From Microbispora siamensis (GTDB taxonomy: Bacteria; Actinomycetota; Actinomycetes; Streptosporangiales; Streptosporangiaceae), in contig NZ_BOOF01000070.1 in assembly GCF_016863095.1 (NCBI RefSeq), positions 1-42,574 on the forward strand: a stretch of 42,574 bases of DNA, read 5' to 3'. Below the pieces are notes generated by a model. That model was not told the origin of the DNA. It worked only from the letters and a program-made list of their open reading frames with translations, and did no database searches. Shown one piece after another: positions 1 to 8,315 of the stretch. The translations under genes and the position numbers were made by a program. Within the stretch, counting starts at the first letter, position 1. Every line of letters starts with the position of its first letter.

Positions 1-1
1 A

Positions 2-1465
2 TGGGCCCACACCAGCACCCTCACCACCAACCTGACCTCGGTGGACCACGCGCGGATCAAGCGGACCGGGCTCAGCCCGCTCAGCGCCGCGCACGCACTC
101 GCCCTGTTCGACGCCGTCGCCTTCCGCGACCCGGGCCTGCCCCTGGTCGTCCCTGCCGCCCTCACGGCCACGGCCGAGACCCCGCCGCCGCTGCTGCGCG
201 GGCTCGTACGGCAGGCCCGCCCCGCCGTACGCGGCGCGGCGGCCGGAGGACCATCCCTCGCCGCCCGGCTCGCCGGGCTCACTCCGGACCAGCGGACCGA
301 GGCCCTGCTCGACCTGGTCCGCACCGAAGTCGCCACCGTCCTCACCCACCCCAACCCCACCGCCATCCCCGCCGACCGACCCCTCATCGAACTCGGCCTC
401 GACTCCCTCACCGCCGTCGAACTGCGCAACCGCCTCACCACCACAATCACACTCCGCCTCCCCGCCACCCTCACCTTCGACCACCCCACCCCCCAAGCCA
501 TCGCGGCGTACCTCGACCGGGAGCTGCCCGGTCCGGCGAGCGGCCCGGCCGGACCGGCCCGCCGTACGGACGCGGGGTCCGGCGGGGGTCTGGCCGCCCT
601 GCACCGGCGGATGCACGAGACGGGCAAGCACGACGAGGCGGCACAGCTCCTGGTGGCGGCGTCGCACGCGCGGAGCCACTTCGGCGCGCAGGACCGGGAC
701 CGGTACGCGCTGCCGCCGGTGAGGCTGGCGACGGGACCTGGCCGGGTCTCCGTGGTCTGCTTCCCCGCGCTCAGCGCCATCTCCGGGCCGCACGAGTACT
801 CCCGGTTCGGCCAGGCGTTCCGCGACGACCGGAACGTGTACGTGGTGCCGTCGCCGGGATTCACCGACGGGGAGGACGACGCGCTGCCCGACTCGCTGGA
901 GACGCTGATCCACATGAACGTCGAGGGCCTGCGCGAGTGCGTGGGCGACGAGCCGTTCGTCGTCGTGGGCCGCTCCATGGGCGGCTGCGTGGCGCACGCC
1001 GTCACGGTGGCCCTGGAGGAGCAGGGCCTGCGGCCGGCCGGGCTGGCGCTGATCGACAGCTACCCGATCGACGCCTCCGCCCAGGACGGCATGGACTGGT
1101 GGCAGGGCGCGATGATCGGCGGCATGCTCGAACGCATCGACCGGTTCGACATGACGCTCCACGACACGAGGCTGACGACGATGGGCGTCTACAACCGGTT
1201 GTTCATCGGCTGGCAGCCGAAGCCGGTCGACACCCCGATCCTGCTGCTGCGTGCCGTCGAGCCGCTGCGCGGCACCACGATCGAGGCGGACGACCCGGCC
1301 CGCTGGCAGGCGTACTGGCCGGTGCCCCACGAGGCCGTGGACATCCCTGGCGACCACTTCACCACGCTGGAGGAGCACGCGGGCACGACCGCGGAGGCGA
1401 TCCGCGCCTGGATCGGCACGCTCCGGATCGAGGAGCCCGAGGAGACCGAGGAGACCGCAGCGTGA
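2..1465 (+). CDS. Type I polyketide synthase, C-terminal end (KR end, ACP, thioesterase), 5' partial
   Basis: The reading frame is open from the window edge, so this is the last part of a modular PKS. The first ~55 residues match the end of a ketoreductase domain. An ACP follows, with the phosphopantetheine serine in GLDSL (Ser codon 404-406). After a linker comes an alpha/beta hydrolase thioesterase that would release or cyclise the finished chain. The TE nucleophile lies in GRSMGG (Ser codon 974-976; GHSMGG is more usual). An Asp in LIDSYP lies 27 residues later, the spacing I recall for the DEBS TE (Ser142/Asp169), and the His is in GDHF near the C-terminus. It is therefore the final module of an assembly line; the product cannot be inferred. 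The stop overlaps the GTG of the next gene by 4 bp (GTGA), implying translational coupling. Confidence 0.93.
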   Translation, partial: WAHTSTLTTNLTSVDHARIKRTGLSPLSAAHALALFDAVAFRDPGLPLVVPAALTATAETPPPLLRGLVRQARPAVRGAAAGGPSLAARLAGLTPDQRTEALLDLVRTEVATVLTHPNPTAIPADRPLIELGLDSLTAVELRNRLTTTITLRLPATLTFDHPTPQAIAAYLDRELPGPASGPAGPARRTDAGSGGGLAALHRRMHETGKHDEAAQLLVAASHARSHFGAQDRDRYALPPVRLATGPGRVSVVCFPALSAISGPHEYSRFGQAFRDDRNVYVVPSPGFTDGEDDALPDSLETLIHMNVEGLRECVGDEPFVVVGRSMGGCVAHAVTVALEEQGLRPAGLALIDSYPIDASAQDGMDWWQGAMIGGMLERIDRFDMTLHDTRLTTMGVYNRLFIGWQPKPVDTPILLLRAVEPLRGTTIEADDPARWQAYWPVPHEAVDIPGDHFTTLEEHAGTTAEAIRAWIGTLRIEEPEETEETAA

Positions 1466-2063
1466 CACGGCCTGCGGCCGTCGTCACCGGCGCGGCGGCG
1501 GGCATCGGGCGGGCGGTCGCGGAGCTGTTCGCCGAGCGCGGCTACGGCGTGGTCGCGGTCGACCTCGCCGAGCCGCCGCTCGCCCACCTCGCACGGAACC
1601 CCGGGATCGTGCCGCTGGCCGGGGACGTGGCGGAAGAGGCCGTCAACGAGGCGGCCGTCCGCCTCGCGCTCGACCGCTTCGGGAGCCTCGACACAGTGGT
1701 GCTCAACGCGGGCGTCGGCGGCACGCCTCCCCTGGAGGCTCCCGGCGCGGTGGAGGGGGAACCTCCATCGACTACGCCGCCCACGGTGTCCGGATCAACG
1801 CCGTCGCGCCCGGACTCACCGACACCCCGCGTACGGCGGTGCACCACGACGACCCGGGCCTGGTGGCCGAGCTGACCAGGCGCATCCCGATGGGCCGCTG
1901 GGCACGGCCCCGGGAGCAGGCCGAGGCCATCTGGTTCCTCGCCTCGCCGGCCGCGTCCTACATCACCGGAGTGACCCTGCCGGTGGACGGCGGGCTGACC
2001 GCGAGCACCGGTTTGCTGCCGCCGCCCCACCGACCTGACGCGCTCCAGCGCCGGGTCAGATGA
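1462..2063 (+). pseudogene. Short-chain dehydrogenase/reductase, inactivated by internal deletion and frameshift
   Basis: The GTG start overlaps the PKS stop. The first ~98 residues (frame 1) are a normal SDR N-terminus: TGAAAGIG cofactor loop, then LNAG. After GAVE near 1755 the frame loses similarity, and the SDR continues in frame 3 from about 1765 (IDYAAHGVRINAVAPG, then PVDGG) to a stop at 2061-2063. Against the intact SDR at 4865-5644, about 65 residues are missing, including the catalytic Ser and the YxxxK motif. The two are clearly similar but not near-identical. A coupled SDR after a PKS would usually be a tailoring reductase. The gene cannot make an active enzyme even if the frame were restored. 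Confidence 0.85.
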
Positions 2064-2516
2064 GAGCCGAGGCCAGGGTTCGCCACCGGCTCAGGGGAAG
2101 GGCGCGACAAACGGCGTCGAGGTAGTCGCGCAATACAAGGAGCATCGCTCCGGCTCCGCGACGGGTGTGCCCGGCGGCCGCGGACATCGCAGGCCCGTCT
2201 CGCGGCCATCGAGCCGCTGGGCCCGCCGAGCCGGTCCGCGCCGCCCGCGGCGGCGTGAAAGTTTCCGGTCGTCCGGGGGCGGCGGGCGGCCGGTGCCGAG
2301 GTCACTCCGGGTGGACCGGCAGTCGGGGTGAGCCGGGCATTGCCCGGGGCCACGGACCATGGCTATGGTCCGGAGGCGCCCGAAGCCGGACGCCGGCGTT
2401 ACGTCCCCCGCGGGCCGTGTGATGCCACAGCTTCTCCCCTCGACGCGGCATCCCGGGCCGGGGCGGTGTGGCGGCGGCGACCGTGACCCCGCCCCTTCCA
2501 CCCCGATGAGGCGCCC
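2064..2516. other. Intergenic region upstream of the galactanase
   Basis: This 453-bp stretch holds no gene I can support; the open frames in it have no recognisable domain. The one notable element is the 9-bp palindrome GAAAGTTTC at 2257-2265. It resembles the GAAA-N-TTTC half-sites of LacI-type regulators of actinobacterial glycoside hydrolases (BxlR/XlnR type). It lies about 250 bp before the galactanase start, which is far for a direct repressor site. Confidence 0.5.
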
Positions 2517-3911
2517 ATGAGACGAATGCTCGCGTGGTTCACGGCGCTCGGCACGGCCGTTCTGACGATGGCCGGGCTGTTCACGCCCACTCCCGGGTTC
2601 GCCGCAGCCGCGACGCTACGTCCCGGCGTCCTGTGGTACGACACGGCGGGCAACCGGCTGCAGGCGCACGGCGCCGGCGTGTTCAAGGTCGGTTCGACCT
2701 ACTACATGGTCGGCGAGGACAAGACCGCCGGAGCCACGTTCACGGCGGTCGCCTGCTACTCCTCCACCGACCTGGCCACCTGGACCCGGGTGGGCAACGC
2801 ACTGAGCCGGCAGAGCAGCGGCGACCTCGCCGCCGGGCGCATCGTGGAGCGGCCGAAGGTGCTCTACAACTCCGCGACCGGCCAGTACGTCATGTGGGTG
2901 CACATCGACAACTCGTCCTACAGCGACGCGCGGGCCGGGGTGGCCACCAGCCCGACGCCGTGCGGGCCGTACACCTACCGCGGCTCCTCGCGTCCGCTCG
3001 GGTACGAGAGCCGGGATCTGGGTCTGTTCAAGGACGACGACGGCACCGCGTATCTGCTGACCGAGGATCGCAGCCACGGCCTGCGCATCGATCGGCTCTC
3101 GAGCGACTACACCCAGGCCGTGAGCTCGATCGCGGTGCTCGCCGACCTGGAGTCCCCGGCGATGGTCAAGGTGAACGGACGGTACTTCCTGTTCGCCTCG
3201 CACCTGACGGGCTGGTCCACCAACGACAACGTCTACGCCACCGCGAGTTCCCTGTCCGGGCCGTGGAGCGGATTCACCACCTTCGCCCCCGCCGGCAGTC
3301 GCACGTTCGACTCCCAGACCTCCTCCGTGGTGCCCGTCTCGGGTTCGTCGGGCACCACGTACCTCTACATCGGCGACCGTTGGAACCCCAGCGACCTCAA
3401 CAGCTCCACCCCCGTCTGGCTGCCGCTGACGATCAGCGGCGCCACCGCGTCGATGAGCGCGTTCTACGACTCCTGGACCATCGACACGGCCACCGGCACG
3501 TGGGCCGCCCCGCCGGCCCCGCAGAGCTTCACGCTCGTCGGCGGCCAGTCGGGCCGCTGCCTCGACGTCGCCGGCGGCGCCCCCGCCAACGGCTCGACCG
3601 CCCAGATCTACGACTGCAACGGCGGCGCGGGCCAGAAGTGGTCCCTCACCTCCTCGGGCGAACTGCGCACGTTCGGCGCCACCAAGTGCCTCGACGTGTT
3701 CGACCAGAAGACCACGGCCGGCGCCACGGTGGGCATCTGGGACTGCAACGGCGGCGCCAACCAGAAGTGGACACTCAATTCCACCGGCACCATCGTCGGC
3801 GTCCAGTCGGGCTTGTGCCTGGACGTGAACGGCAACCAGACGGCCAACGGCGCCAAGGTGCAGATCTGGACCTGCAACGGCGGCGCGAACCAGAGGTGGA
3901 CCCGCGCCTGA
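2517..3911 (+). CDS. Secreted GH43-type exo-beta-1,3-galactanase candidate with C-terminal CBM13 (ricin B) domain
   Basis: The 464-residue product starts with a Sec signal peptide (residues 1 to about 31, Arg-rich start, hydrophobic core, then AAAA). Residues ~35-333 look like a five-bladed GH43 catalytic domain, closest in my judgement to the beta-1,3-galactanase subfamily (GH43_24). ERPK (Glu111), LESP (Glu212) and SQT (Gln267) fall where I recall the fungal enzyme Pc1,3Gal43A having Glu102, Glu208 and Gln263; that subfamily lacks the usual Asp base. Residues ~337-464 form a beta-trefoil lectin with three QxW repeats (GQKW, NQKW, NQRW), expected to hold the enzyme on arabinogalactan. GAGG-like SD sequence lies just before the ATG. 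It appears monocistronic. Substrate is inferred; another GH43 specificity is possible. Confidence 0.8.
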   Translation: MRRMLAWFTALGTAVLTMAGLFTPTPGFAAAATLRPGVLWYDTAGNRLQAHGAGVFKVGSTYYMVGEDKTAGATFTAVACYSSTDLATWTRVGNALSRQSSGDLAAGRIVERPKVLYNSATGQYVMWVHIDNSSYSDARAGVATSPTPCGPYTYRGSSRPLGYESRDLGLFKDDDGTAYLLTEDRSHGLRIDRLSSDYTQAVSSIAVLADLESPAMVKVNGRYFLFASHLTGWSTNDNVYATASSLSGPWSGFTTFAPAGSRTFDSQTSSVVPVSGSSGTTYLYIGDRWNPSDLNSSTPVWLPLTISGATASMSAFYDSWTIDTATGTWAAPPAPQSFTLVGGQSGRCLDVAGGAPANGSTAQIYDCNGGAGQKWSLTSSGELRTFGATKCLDVFDQKTTAGATVGIWDCNGGANQKWTLNSTGTIVGVQSGLCLDVNGNQTANGAKVQIWTCNGGANQRWTRA

Positions 3912-3964
3912 GGCCCGGCCGCCGTCTGCCCGCCGGCCGGGCGCGGGACGCTCGCGCGTGCCGT

Positions 3965-4207
3965 CTGGAGCGCTCGATCAAAGGGATCAGCAGGCGCATG
4001 CTCACCCTCACGTTGCGCAAGCTGGAGCGGGACGGCTTGCTCACACGCACCGTCCACCCGGTCGTTCCGCCCATGGTCGAGTACACGTTGACGGAGATGG
4101 CCCAGGAACTCCACAAGTCGCTGCTGGAGCTCACCGACTGGGCCAATCGACACGGCGACGCGGTCGCCGCCGCCCAGGCCGACTATGACCGCGAACACAA
4201 CTGCTGA
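3965..4207 (+). pseudogene. HxlR-family regulator, N-terminally truncated remnant
   Basis: The frame from about 3965 encodes the second half of an HxlR-type winged-helix protein: GISRRMLTLTLRKLERDGL (recognition helix), TRTVHPVVPPMVEYTLT (wing), and a C-terminal helix ending in DYDREHNC. The conserved N-terminal part (the WxLLIL segment and FxEL helix) is absent. Upstream sequence runs directly back to the end of the galactanase with no start codon or SD in a sensible place. HxlR genes often sit beside SDR or oxidoreductase genes, so this may once have regulated a neighbour. A very short functional protein from an internal ATG (3997) is possible but unlikely. Confidence 0.7.
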
Positions 4208-4367
4208 CGGTGACGCGCCGCGGCCGCTGACGCCTTCCTTACCACTCAGCCCGCGCACGTTCACACGACCATCCGGCCGAGCACACCTCCGGTGGCCGCC
4301 ATCGGCCCGCGGTCCACGAGAACAGGAGACAGTCGTGTCCGGCTTGGACGCGTTCCCCGTCCGCGGG

Positions 4368-4396
4368 GAGAAGGGAGCGCCCGCACCCCCCTTCTC
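4368..4396 (-). terminator. Candidate terminator of the importer/SDR/SnoaL operon
   Basis: An 8-bp perfect stem (GAGAAGGG at 4368-4375 with CCCTTCTC at 4389-4396) lies 17 nt past the SnoaL-like stop on the minus strand. A second small stem (TCCCCG/CGGGGA, 4354-4369) overlaps it. There is no T tract, as is common in actinomycetes. Confidence 0.4.
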
Positions 4397-4412
4397 ACCG
4401 CGACGTCACGCG

Positions 4413-4838
4413 TCAGGCGGTGAGCTGCTGCACGATGCCCAGCCGGTCGGGGAGGACCTCGTACTCGACGATCCGCCCGGCGCGGAACCGGATCGTGCTG
4501 ATGCTCTGGCCGGTGAAGCGGCGGCCGCTCGGCGGAGCGCCGAACACCTCGCCGCGCTGGACCCCCTCGATGGTCCAGTAGACGACGACCCGGTCGCCCT
4601 CGGCGACGGTGTCCGTCACAGTCGCGGTCACGCCCTCGACCGCCGAGCGCAGCCAGGTGATGTGCTGCACGAACCCGGCACGCCCCAGGTTGCCCCCGGC
4701 GGGCCCGGCCGCGTCCGACGCGTCGTCGGCGACGATCTCGTCGAGGACGTCGAGCCGGCCCTGCGAGACGACCTCCTCGTAGAAGCGTCTGGCCACCGCG
4801 CGGTTGATCTCCGTGGTGCTCGTCTCCGTCGTGCTCAT
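4413..4838 (-). CDS. SnoaL-like / NTF2-fold protein (ester cyclase family)
   Basis: The 141-residue product fits the SnoaL-like NTF2 fold: an N-terminal helix (RRFYEEVVSQGRLDVLDEIVADD), a central helix (GRAGFVQHITWLRSAVEG), and strands holding VYWTIEGVQRGEVFG and GRIVEYEVL. Members include polyketide cyclases and many small hydrolases or isomerases, so the reaction is not known. The ATG at 4838 is preferred over an in-frame start at 4868 because AAGGAG lies 7 nt before it. It follows the SDR gene by 26 nt and is the last gene of the minus-strand operon. Its place in a peptide-importer operon suggests a role in modifying an imported or signalling compound, which is inference. Confidence 0.82.
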   Translation of the reverse strand: MSTTETSTTEINRAVARRFYEEVVSQGRLDVLDEIVADDASDAAGPAGGNLGRAGFVQHITWLRSAVEGVTATVTDTVAEGDRVVVYWTIEGVQRGEVFGAPPSGRRFTGQSISTIRFRAGRIVEYEVLPDRLGIVQQLTA

Positions 4839-4864
4839 GAACGGTCTCCTTCTCTGTGCGAGGG

Positions 4865-5644
4865 TCACCGGCGTACGGCCGGCAGCGGGAGGATTCCGAG
4901 GCTCGCGTCGAGGCCGCCGTCGACGACCAGCGTGGTCCCGGTGACGTACGAGGCGGCGGGCGAGGTGAGGAACCAGACGGCCTCGGCCTGCTCGCGGGGC
5001 TCGGCGAACCGCTGAAGCGGCACGCGGCGCTCGATCTCGGCGGTGAGCACCGGGTCCTGGCGGACGCCGGCGTTGATCCGCGTCCAGGTGAGCCCGGGGG
5101 CGAGAGCGTTGACCCGGATGCCGTCGGGCGCGTGGTCGATGGCCGCGGCACGGACGAGATTGATCACCGCGCCCTTCGAGGCGTTGTAGGCCCAGTTGCC
5201 GGGGTCGGCGCGCAGGCCGGCGACGGAGGCGGTGACGACGATCGCGCCGCCGCCCGCCGCCCGGAGCGCGGGCGCGGCGGCCCGGATGCCCAGGATCGGC
5301 CCCCGGAGGTTGACGGCGAGGATGCGGTCGGCGGCCTCCACCGCGCCGGGCGACTCCCAGGGCCGCGTGCCGCCGATGCCGGCGTTGAGCACGACCGCGT
5401 CGAGCCGGCCGAACTCCCGCTCCGCCAGCGCGACCGCGGCCACGTTGGTCTCCTCCAGGGACACGTCGCCGGCCAGCGTCACCACGCGGTCGAGCGTGGC
5501 GAGCTCCTTGAGCGCGTGCTCGTCGTGGTCCACGGCGAGCACGGCGACGCCGCGCTCGGCGTACAGCTCGGCGGTCGCCCGGCCGATGCCCGAGCCCGCG
5601 CCGGTCACGAGGACGGCGCGCGGGCCGGTGGTGGGTGAGGTCAT
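4865..5644 (-). CDS. Short-chain dehydrogenase/reductase (SDR), intact
   Basis: The 259-residue product is a classical NAD(P)-dependent SDR. It has the cofactor motif TGAGSGIG (residues 14-21), LNAG (86-89), catalytic Ser140, Tyr153 and Lys157 (YNASK), and a C-terminal VDGG. The acidic residue after beta-2 (AVDH) suggests an NAD preference. Its ATG overlaps the stop of the fused ATPase gene (ATGA, 5641-5644), so it is translationally coupled to a transporter. It resembles the broken SDR at 1462-2063 in both halves, including LNAG-[IV]-GGT, EQAEA and the SPAASY segment. Substrate unknown; oxidation or reduction of a secondary alcohol or ketone is the general expectation. Confidence 0.93.
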   Translation of the reverse strand: MTSPTTGPRAVLVTGAGSGIGRATAELYAERGVAVLAVDHDEHALKELATLDRVVTLAGDVSLEETNVAAVALAEREFGRLDAVVLNAGIGGTRPWESPGAVEAADRILAVNLRGPILGIRAAAPALRAAGGGAIVVTASVAGLRADPGNWAYNASKGAVINLVRAAAIDHAPDGIRVNALAPGLTWTRINAGVRQDPVLTAEIERRVPLQRFAEPREQAEAVWFLTSPAASYVTGTTLVVDGGLDASLGILPLPAVRR

Positions 5645-7461
5645 GGGAGGCCCTCCAGATTCATAGCGGGTGCGGCTCGTCCCGCCGTCCGCCCCACGTC
5701 GATCCTCGGGACGGCGGCGAGCAGTTCGGCGGTGTAGGCGGCACGCGGGGCGCGGAAGACGTCCGCGACGTCGCCGGTCTCGACCAGGGCCCCGTCCTTC
5801 ATCACCGCCACCCGGTCGCAGACCTGGCGGACGACGCCCAGGTCGTGGGAGATGAACAGCAGCGCCACCCCGGCCTCGCGCCGCAGCCGGGCGAGCAGGG
5901 CCAGGATCTGCGCCTGGACGGTGACGTCGAGCGCCGAGACCGGTTCGTCGCAGACGATCACCTCAGGTCCCGGGGCGAGCGCCCGCGCGATCGCCACCCG
6001 CTGGCGCTGGCCGCCGCTCAACTGGGCGGGGCGCCGGTCCAGCAGGGCGTCGTCCAGCCCGACCTCGGCGAGCAGCCCGGCGACCCGGTCGCGCCGCAGG
6101 CGGCGCGGCATCCTTCCCGGCACCGCCTCCCCGACGACCCGCTCGACCGTGAACCGGGGGTCGAAGGAGCTGAGCGGGTCCTGGTCGACGAGCTGGATGC
6201 GAGAGCGGCGGGCGCGCCGGGCGCGCTCCCGCGGCGCGCTCCACGCCTCGCCGTCGAGCAGCACGGTCCCGGCGTCGGGGGCGATCTCGGCGAGCACGAT
6301 CCGGGCGGTGGTGCTCTTGCCCGACCCCGACTCGCCGACCAGGCCCAGCGCCTCGCCCGCGCGCAGGTCGAACGAGACGTCGTCCACCGCCGTACGCCAC
6401 GAGCCGCCCGGGGAGCGGTACCGCTTGGTTATCCCCCGCACCGAGACGACCGCGTGGTCCTTCACCCGGGGCGGCGCCGCCGCACCGGAAGCAGGTGCGG
6501 GCCGTTCCCGGCCCGCGTGGAAGCAGCGGACCTCCCGGCCCGGCCCGTACGGCACGGGCGGCGGCGGCTCGGCACGGCAGCGGTCGTCGGCCAGCGCGCA
6601 GCGCGGCGCGTACGGGCAGCCGCCGGCGGCGGGAGGGCCGGTGCGGGCGAGGGGCAGCTCCCGCGCCGGACCGTCCACGGCGGGCACGGCGGCCAGCAGG
6701 TCGGCGGTGTAGGGGTGGGCGGGAGCCCGCAGCAGCGCGTCCGCCGGTCCCCGTTCCACGACGAGCCCCGCGTAGAGGACGGCGACGTGGTCGGCGAGCC
6801 TGGCCACGACCGCCAGGTCGTGGCTGATGAGCAGCACCGCCGTGCCCGCCCGCGCGCGTGCCCTGAGCAGGTCGAGCACCTGCGCCTGCACGGTGACGTC
6901 GAGGGCCGTGGTGGGCTCGTCGGCGATCAGCAGCGACGGCCGGGCGGCGATCGCGGAGGCGATCAGCGCCCGCTGCCGCAGCCCGCCGGACAGCTCGTGC
7001 GGATACTGCAGGAACCGCACGTCGGGGTCGGGCACGCCCGCCTCCGCGAGCAGCCCGATCACCTGGTCGTCGAGGTCGTCGCGGCCCGCCAGGCCGTGCA
7101 CCTCCAGCGCCTCCGCCACCTCGTGCCCGACCCGGCGGAGCGGGTCGAGCGAGGTCAGCGCGTCCTGCAGCACGTAGCCGATGCGACGCCCGCGCAGCCT
7201 CCGCCACTCGCGGCCGCTCAGCCGGCGCAGGTCGCGCCCCTCGAAGGACAGCGTCCGCGCCCGCACCCGCGCGCCCGCGCCGGCGAGACCGAGCAGCGCC
7301 CGGGCGGTGACGCTCTTGCCCGAGCCCGACTCGCCCACGACCGCGAGGCACTCCCCCGCGCGCAGGGACAGGTCGACGTCGCGTACGGCCCGCACCACGC
7401 CGCGCCGGGTGGCGAAGTCCACCGACAGCCCGGCGACCTCCAGCAGGGGTGGCTCGGTCAT
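5641..7461 (-). CDS. Peptide/nickel-type ABC importer, fused double ATPase (DppD-DppF type)
   Basis: The 606-residue protein holds two complete nucleotide-binding domains. The first has GESGSGKS, LSGGLRQR and DEPTTALDV, then the oligopeptide-transporter C-terminal segment with PYTADLL and a Cys cluster (CPYAPRCALADDRC). The second has GESGSGKS, LSGGQRQR and DEPVSALDV, ending again in the YTAELL segment. It would sit inside the membrane and power the two permeases encoded just upstream. The ATG at 7461 overlaps the upstream permease stop (ATGA), and its own stop overlaps the SDR start. The fused arrangement is common in actinobacteria. Confidence 0.94.
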   Translation of the reverse strand: MTEPPLLEVAGLSVDFATRRGVVRAVRDVDLSLRAGECLAVVGESGSGKSVTARALLGLAGAGARVRARTLSFEGRDLRRLSGREWRRLRGRRIGYVLQDALTSLDPLRRVGHEVAEALEVHGLAGRDDLDDQVIGLLAEAGVPDPDVRFLQYPHELSGGLRQRALIASAIAARPSLLIADEPTTALDVTVQAQVLDLLRARARAGTAVLLISHDLAVVARLADHVAVLYAGLVVERGPADALLRAPAHPYTADLLAAVPAVDGPARELPLARTGPPAAGGCPYAPRCALADDRCRAEPPPPVPYGPGREVRCFHAGRERPAPASGAAAPPRVKDHAVVSVRGITKRYRSPGGSWRTAVDDVSFDLRAGEALGLVGESGSGKSTTARIVLAEIAPDAGTVLLDGEAWSAPRERARRARRSRIQLVDQDPLSSFDPRFTVERVVGEAVPGRMPRRLRRDRVAGLLAEVGLDDALLDRRPAQLSGGQRQRVAIARALAPGPEVIVCDEPVSALDVTVQAQILALLARLRREAGVALLFISHDLGVVRQVCDRVAVMKDGALVETGDVADVFRAPRAAYTAELLAAVPRIDVGRTAGRAAPAMNLEGLP

Positions 7462-8315
7462 CCGGCCTCCCGCCCTTCGTAGCGGGCCTGCAGGGCCCGC
7501 CCCACGACGGTGGCGGACATGACGGTCAGCGTGATGGCGGCCCCCGGGAACAGGGCCAGGGTCCAGCTCGCGTCGAGGTAGTCGCGCGCCTGCGCGAGCA
7601 TCGCCCCCCACTCGGGGGCGGGCGGCTGCGGACCGAGCCCGAGGAAGCTCAGCGAGGCCCCGGCGATGAGCGCGGTGCCCACGTTGATCGTGGCCAGGAT
7701 CAGCAGCGGCGCGACGACGTTGGGCGCGATGTGCCGCAGCAGGATCCTCGCCGGCGTCAGCCCCAGGTTGACCGCCGCCCGCACGTACGCCGAGCCGCGC
7801 ACCACGAGCGCCTGCGCGCGGACGACGCGGGCGAAGCCCGGCGCGAGCGCCACGGTGATGGCCAGGACGGCGTTGCGCGTGCCCGGCCCGAGGACGGCCA
7901 CGACGAGCAGGGCCATCAGGATGGCCGGGAACGACAGCAGCACGTCGGCCAGCCGCATGGCCGCCTCGCCCACGAGGCGGCCGCCCAGCGCCGCCAGCAG
8001 GCCCCAGGCGGAGCCCGCGAGCCCGGCCAGCAGGGTCGAGCCGACGCCGACCAGCAGTGACGGCCGGGCGCCGAAGACCAGCCGGGCCAGCACGTCGCGG
8101 CCGAGCTGGTCGGTGCCGAGCGGGTGTCCCGCCATCGGGCCGCGCAGCGCGAGGGCCGGGTTCACCTGGTCGGGGCCGTGGGCGAACAGGCCGGGGGCGA
8201 GGGCGGCGAGGCAGACGAGCGCGAAGAACGCGGCGGCCAGCGCCACGCCGGCCTGCGCGGCTCCCACCCGCAGGCGCGGGAGCGCCGCCACGCCGTACGA
8301 GCCCGGGGCGGTCAT
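7458..8315 (-). CDS. Peptide/nickel-type ABC importer permease (DppC type)
   Basis: The 285-residue product has an N-terminal membrane helix, the DppC/OppC signature GTDQLGRDVLARLVFGARPSL, about six membrane helices, and the EAA-loop region (AAVNLGLTPARILLRHIAPN) that contacts the ATPase. The C-terminus carries SLSFLGLGPQPPAPEWG, typical of the DppC partner. The ATG at 8315 overlaps the upstream permease stop by 4 bp, and its own stop overlaps the ATPase start by 4 bp. Both partners are probably made in equal amounts. Confidence 0.94.
   Translation of the reverse strand: MTAPGSYGVAALPRLRVGAAQAGVALAAAFFALVCLAALAPGLFAHGPDQVNPALALRGPMAGHPLGTDQLGRDVLARLVFGARPSLLVGVGSTLLAGLAGSAWGLLAALGGRLVGEAAMRLADVLLSFPAILMALLVVAVLGPGTRNAVLAITVALAPGFARVVRAQALVVRGSAYVRAAVNLGLTPARILLRHIAPNVVAPLLILATINVGTALIAGASLSFLGLGPQPPAPEWGAMLAQARDYLDASWTLALFPGAAITLTVMSATVVGRALQARYEGREAG

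Noticed and set aside
1..1875. Frame-1 open frame from the window start, 624 residues
   Set aside because: Its first ~485 residues are a shadow of the PKS frame. Only the part from 1462 on is real, as the N-terminal piece of the broken SDR.
2091..2501. A 136-residue minus-strand open frame before the galactanase
   Set aside because: It has no domain, a composition like random GC-rich DNA, and no SD.
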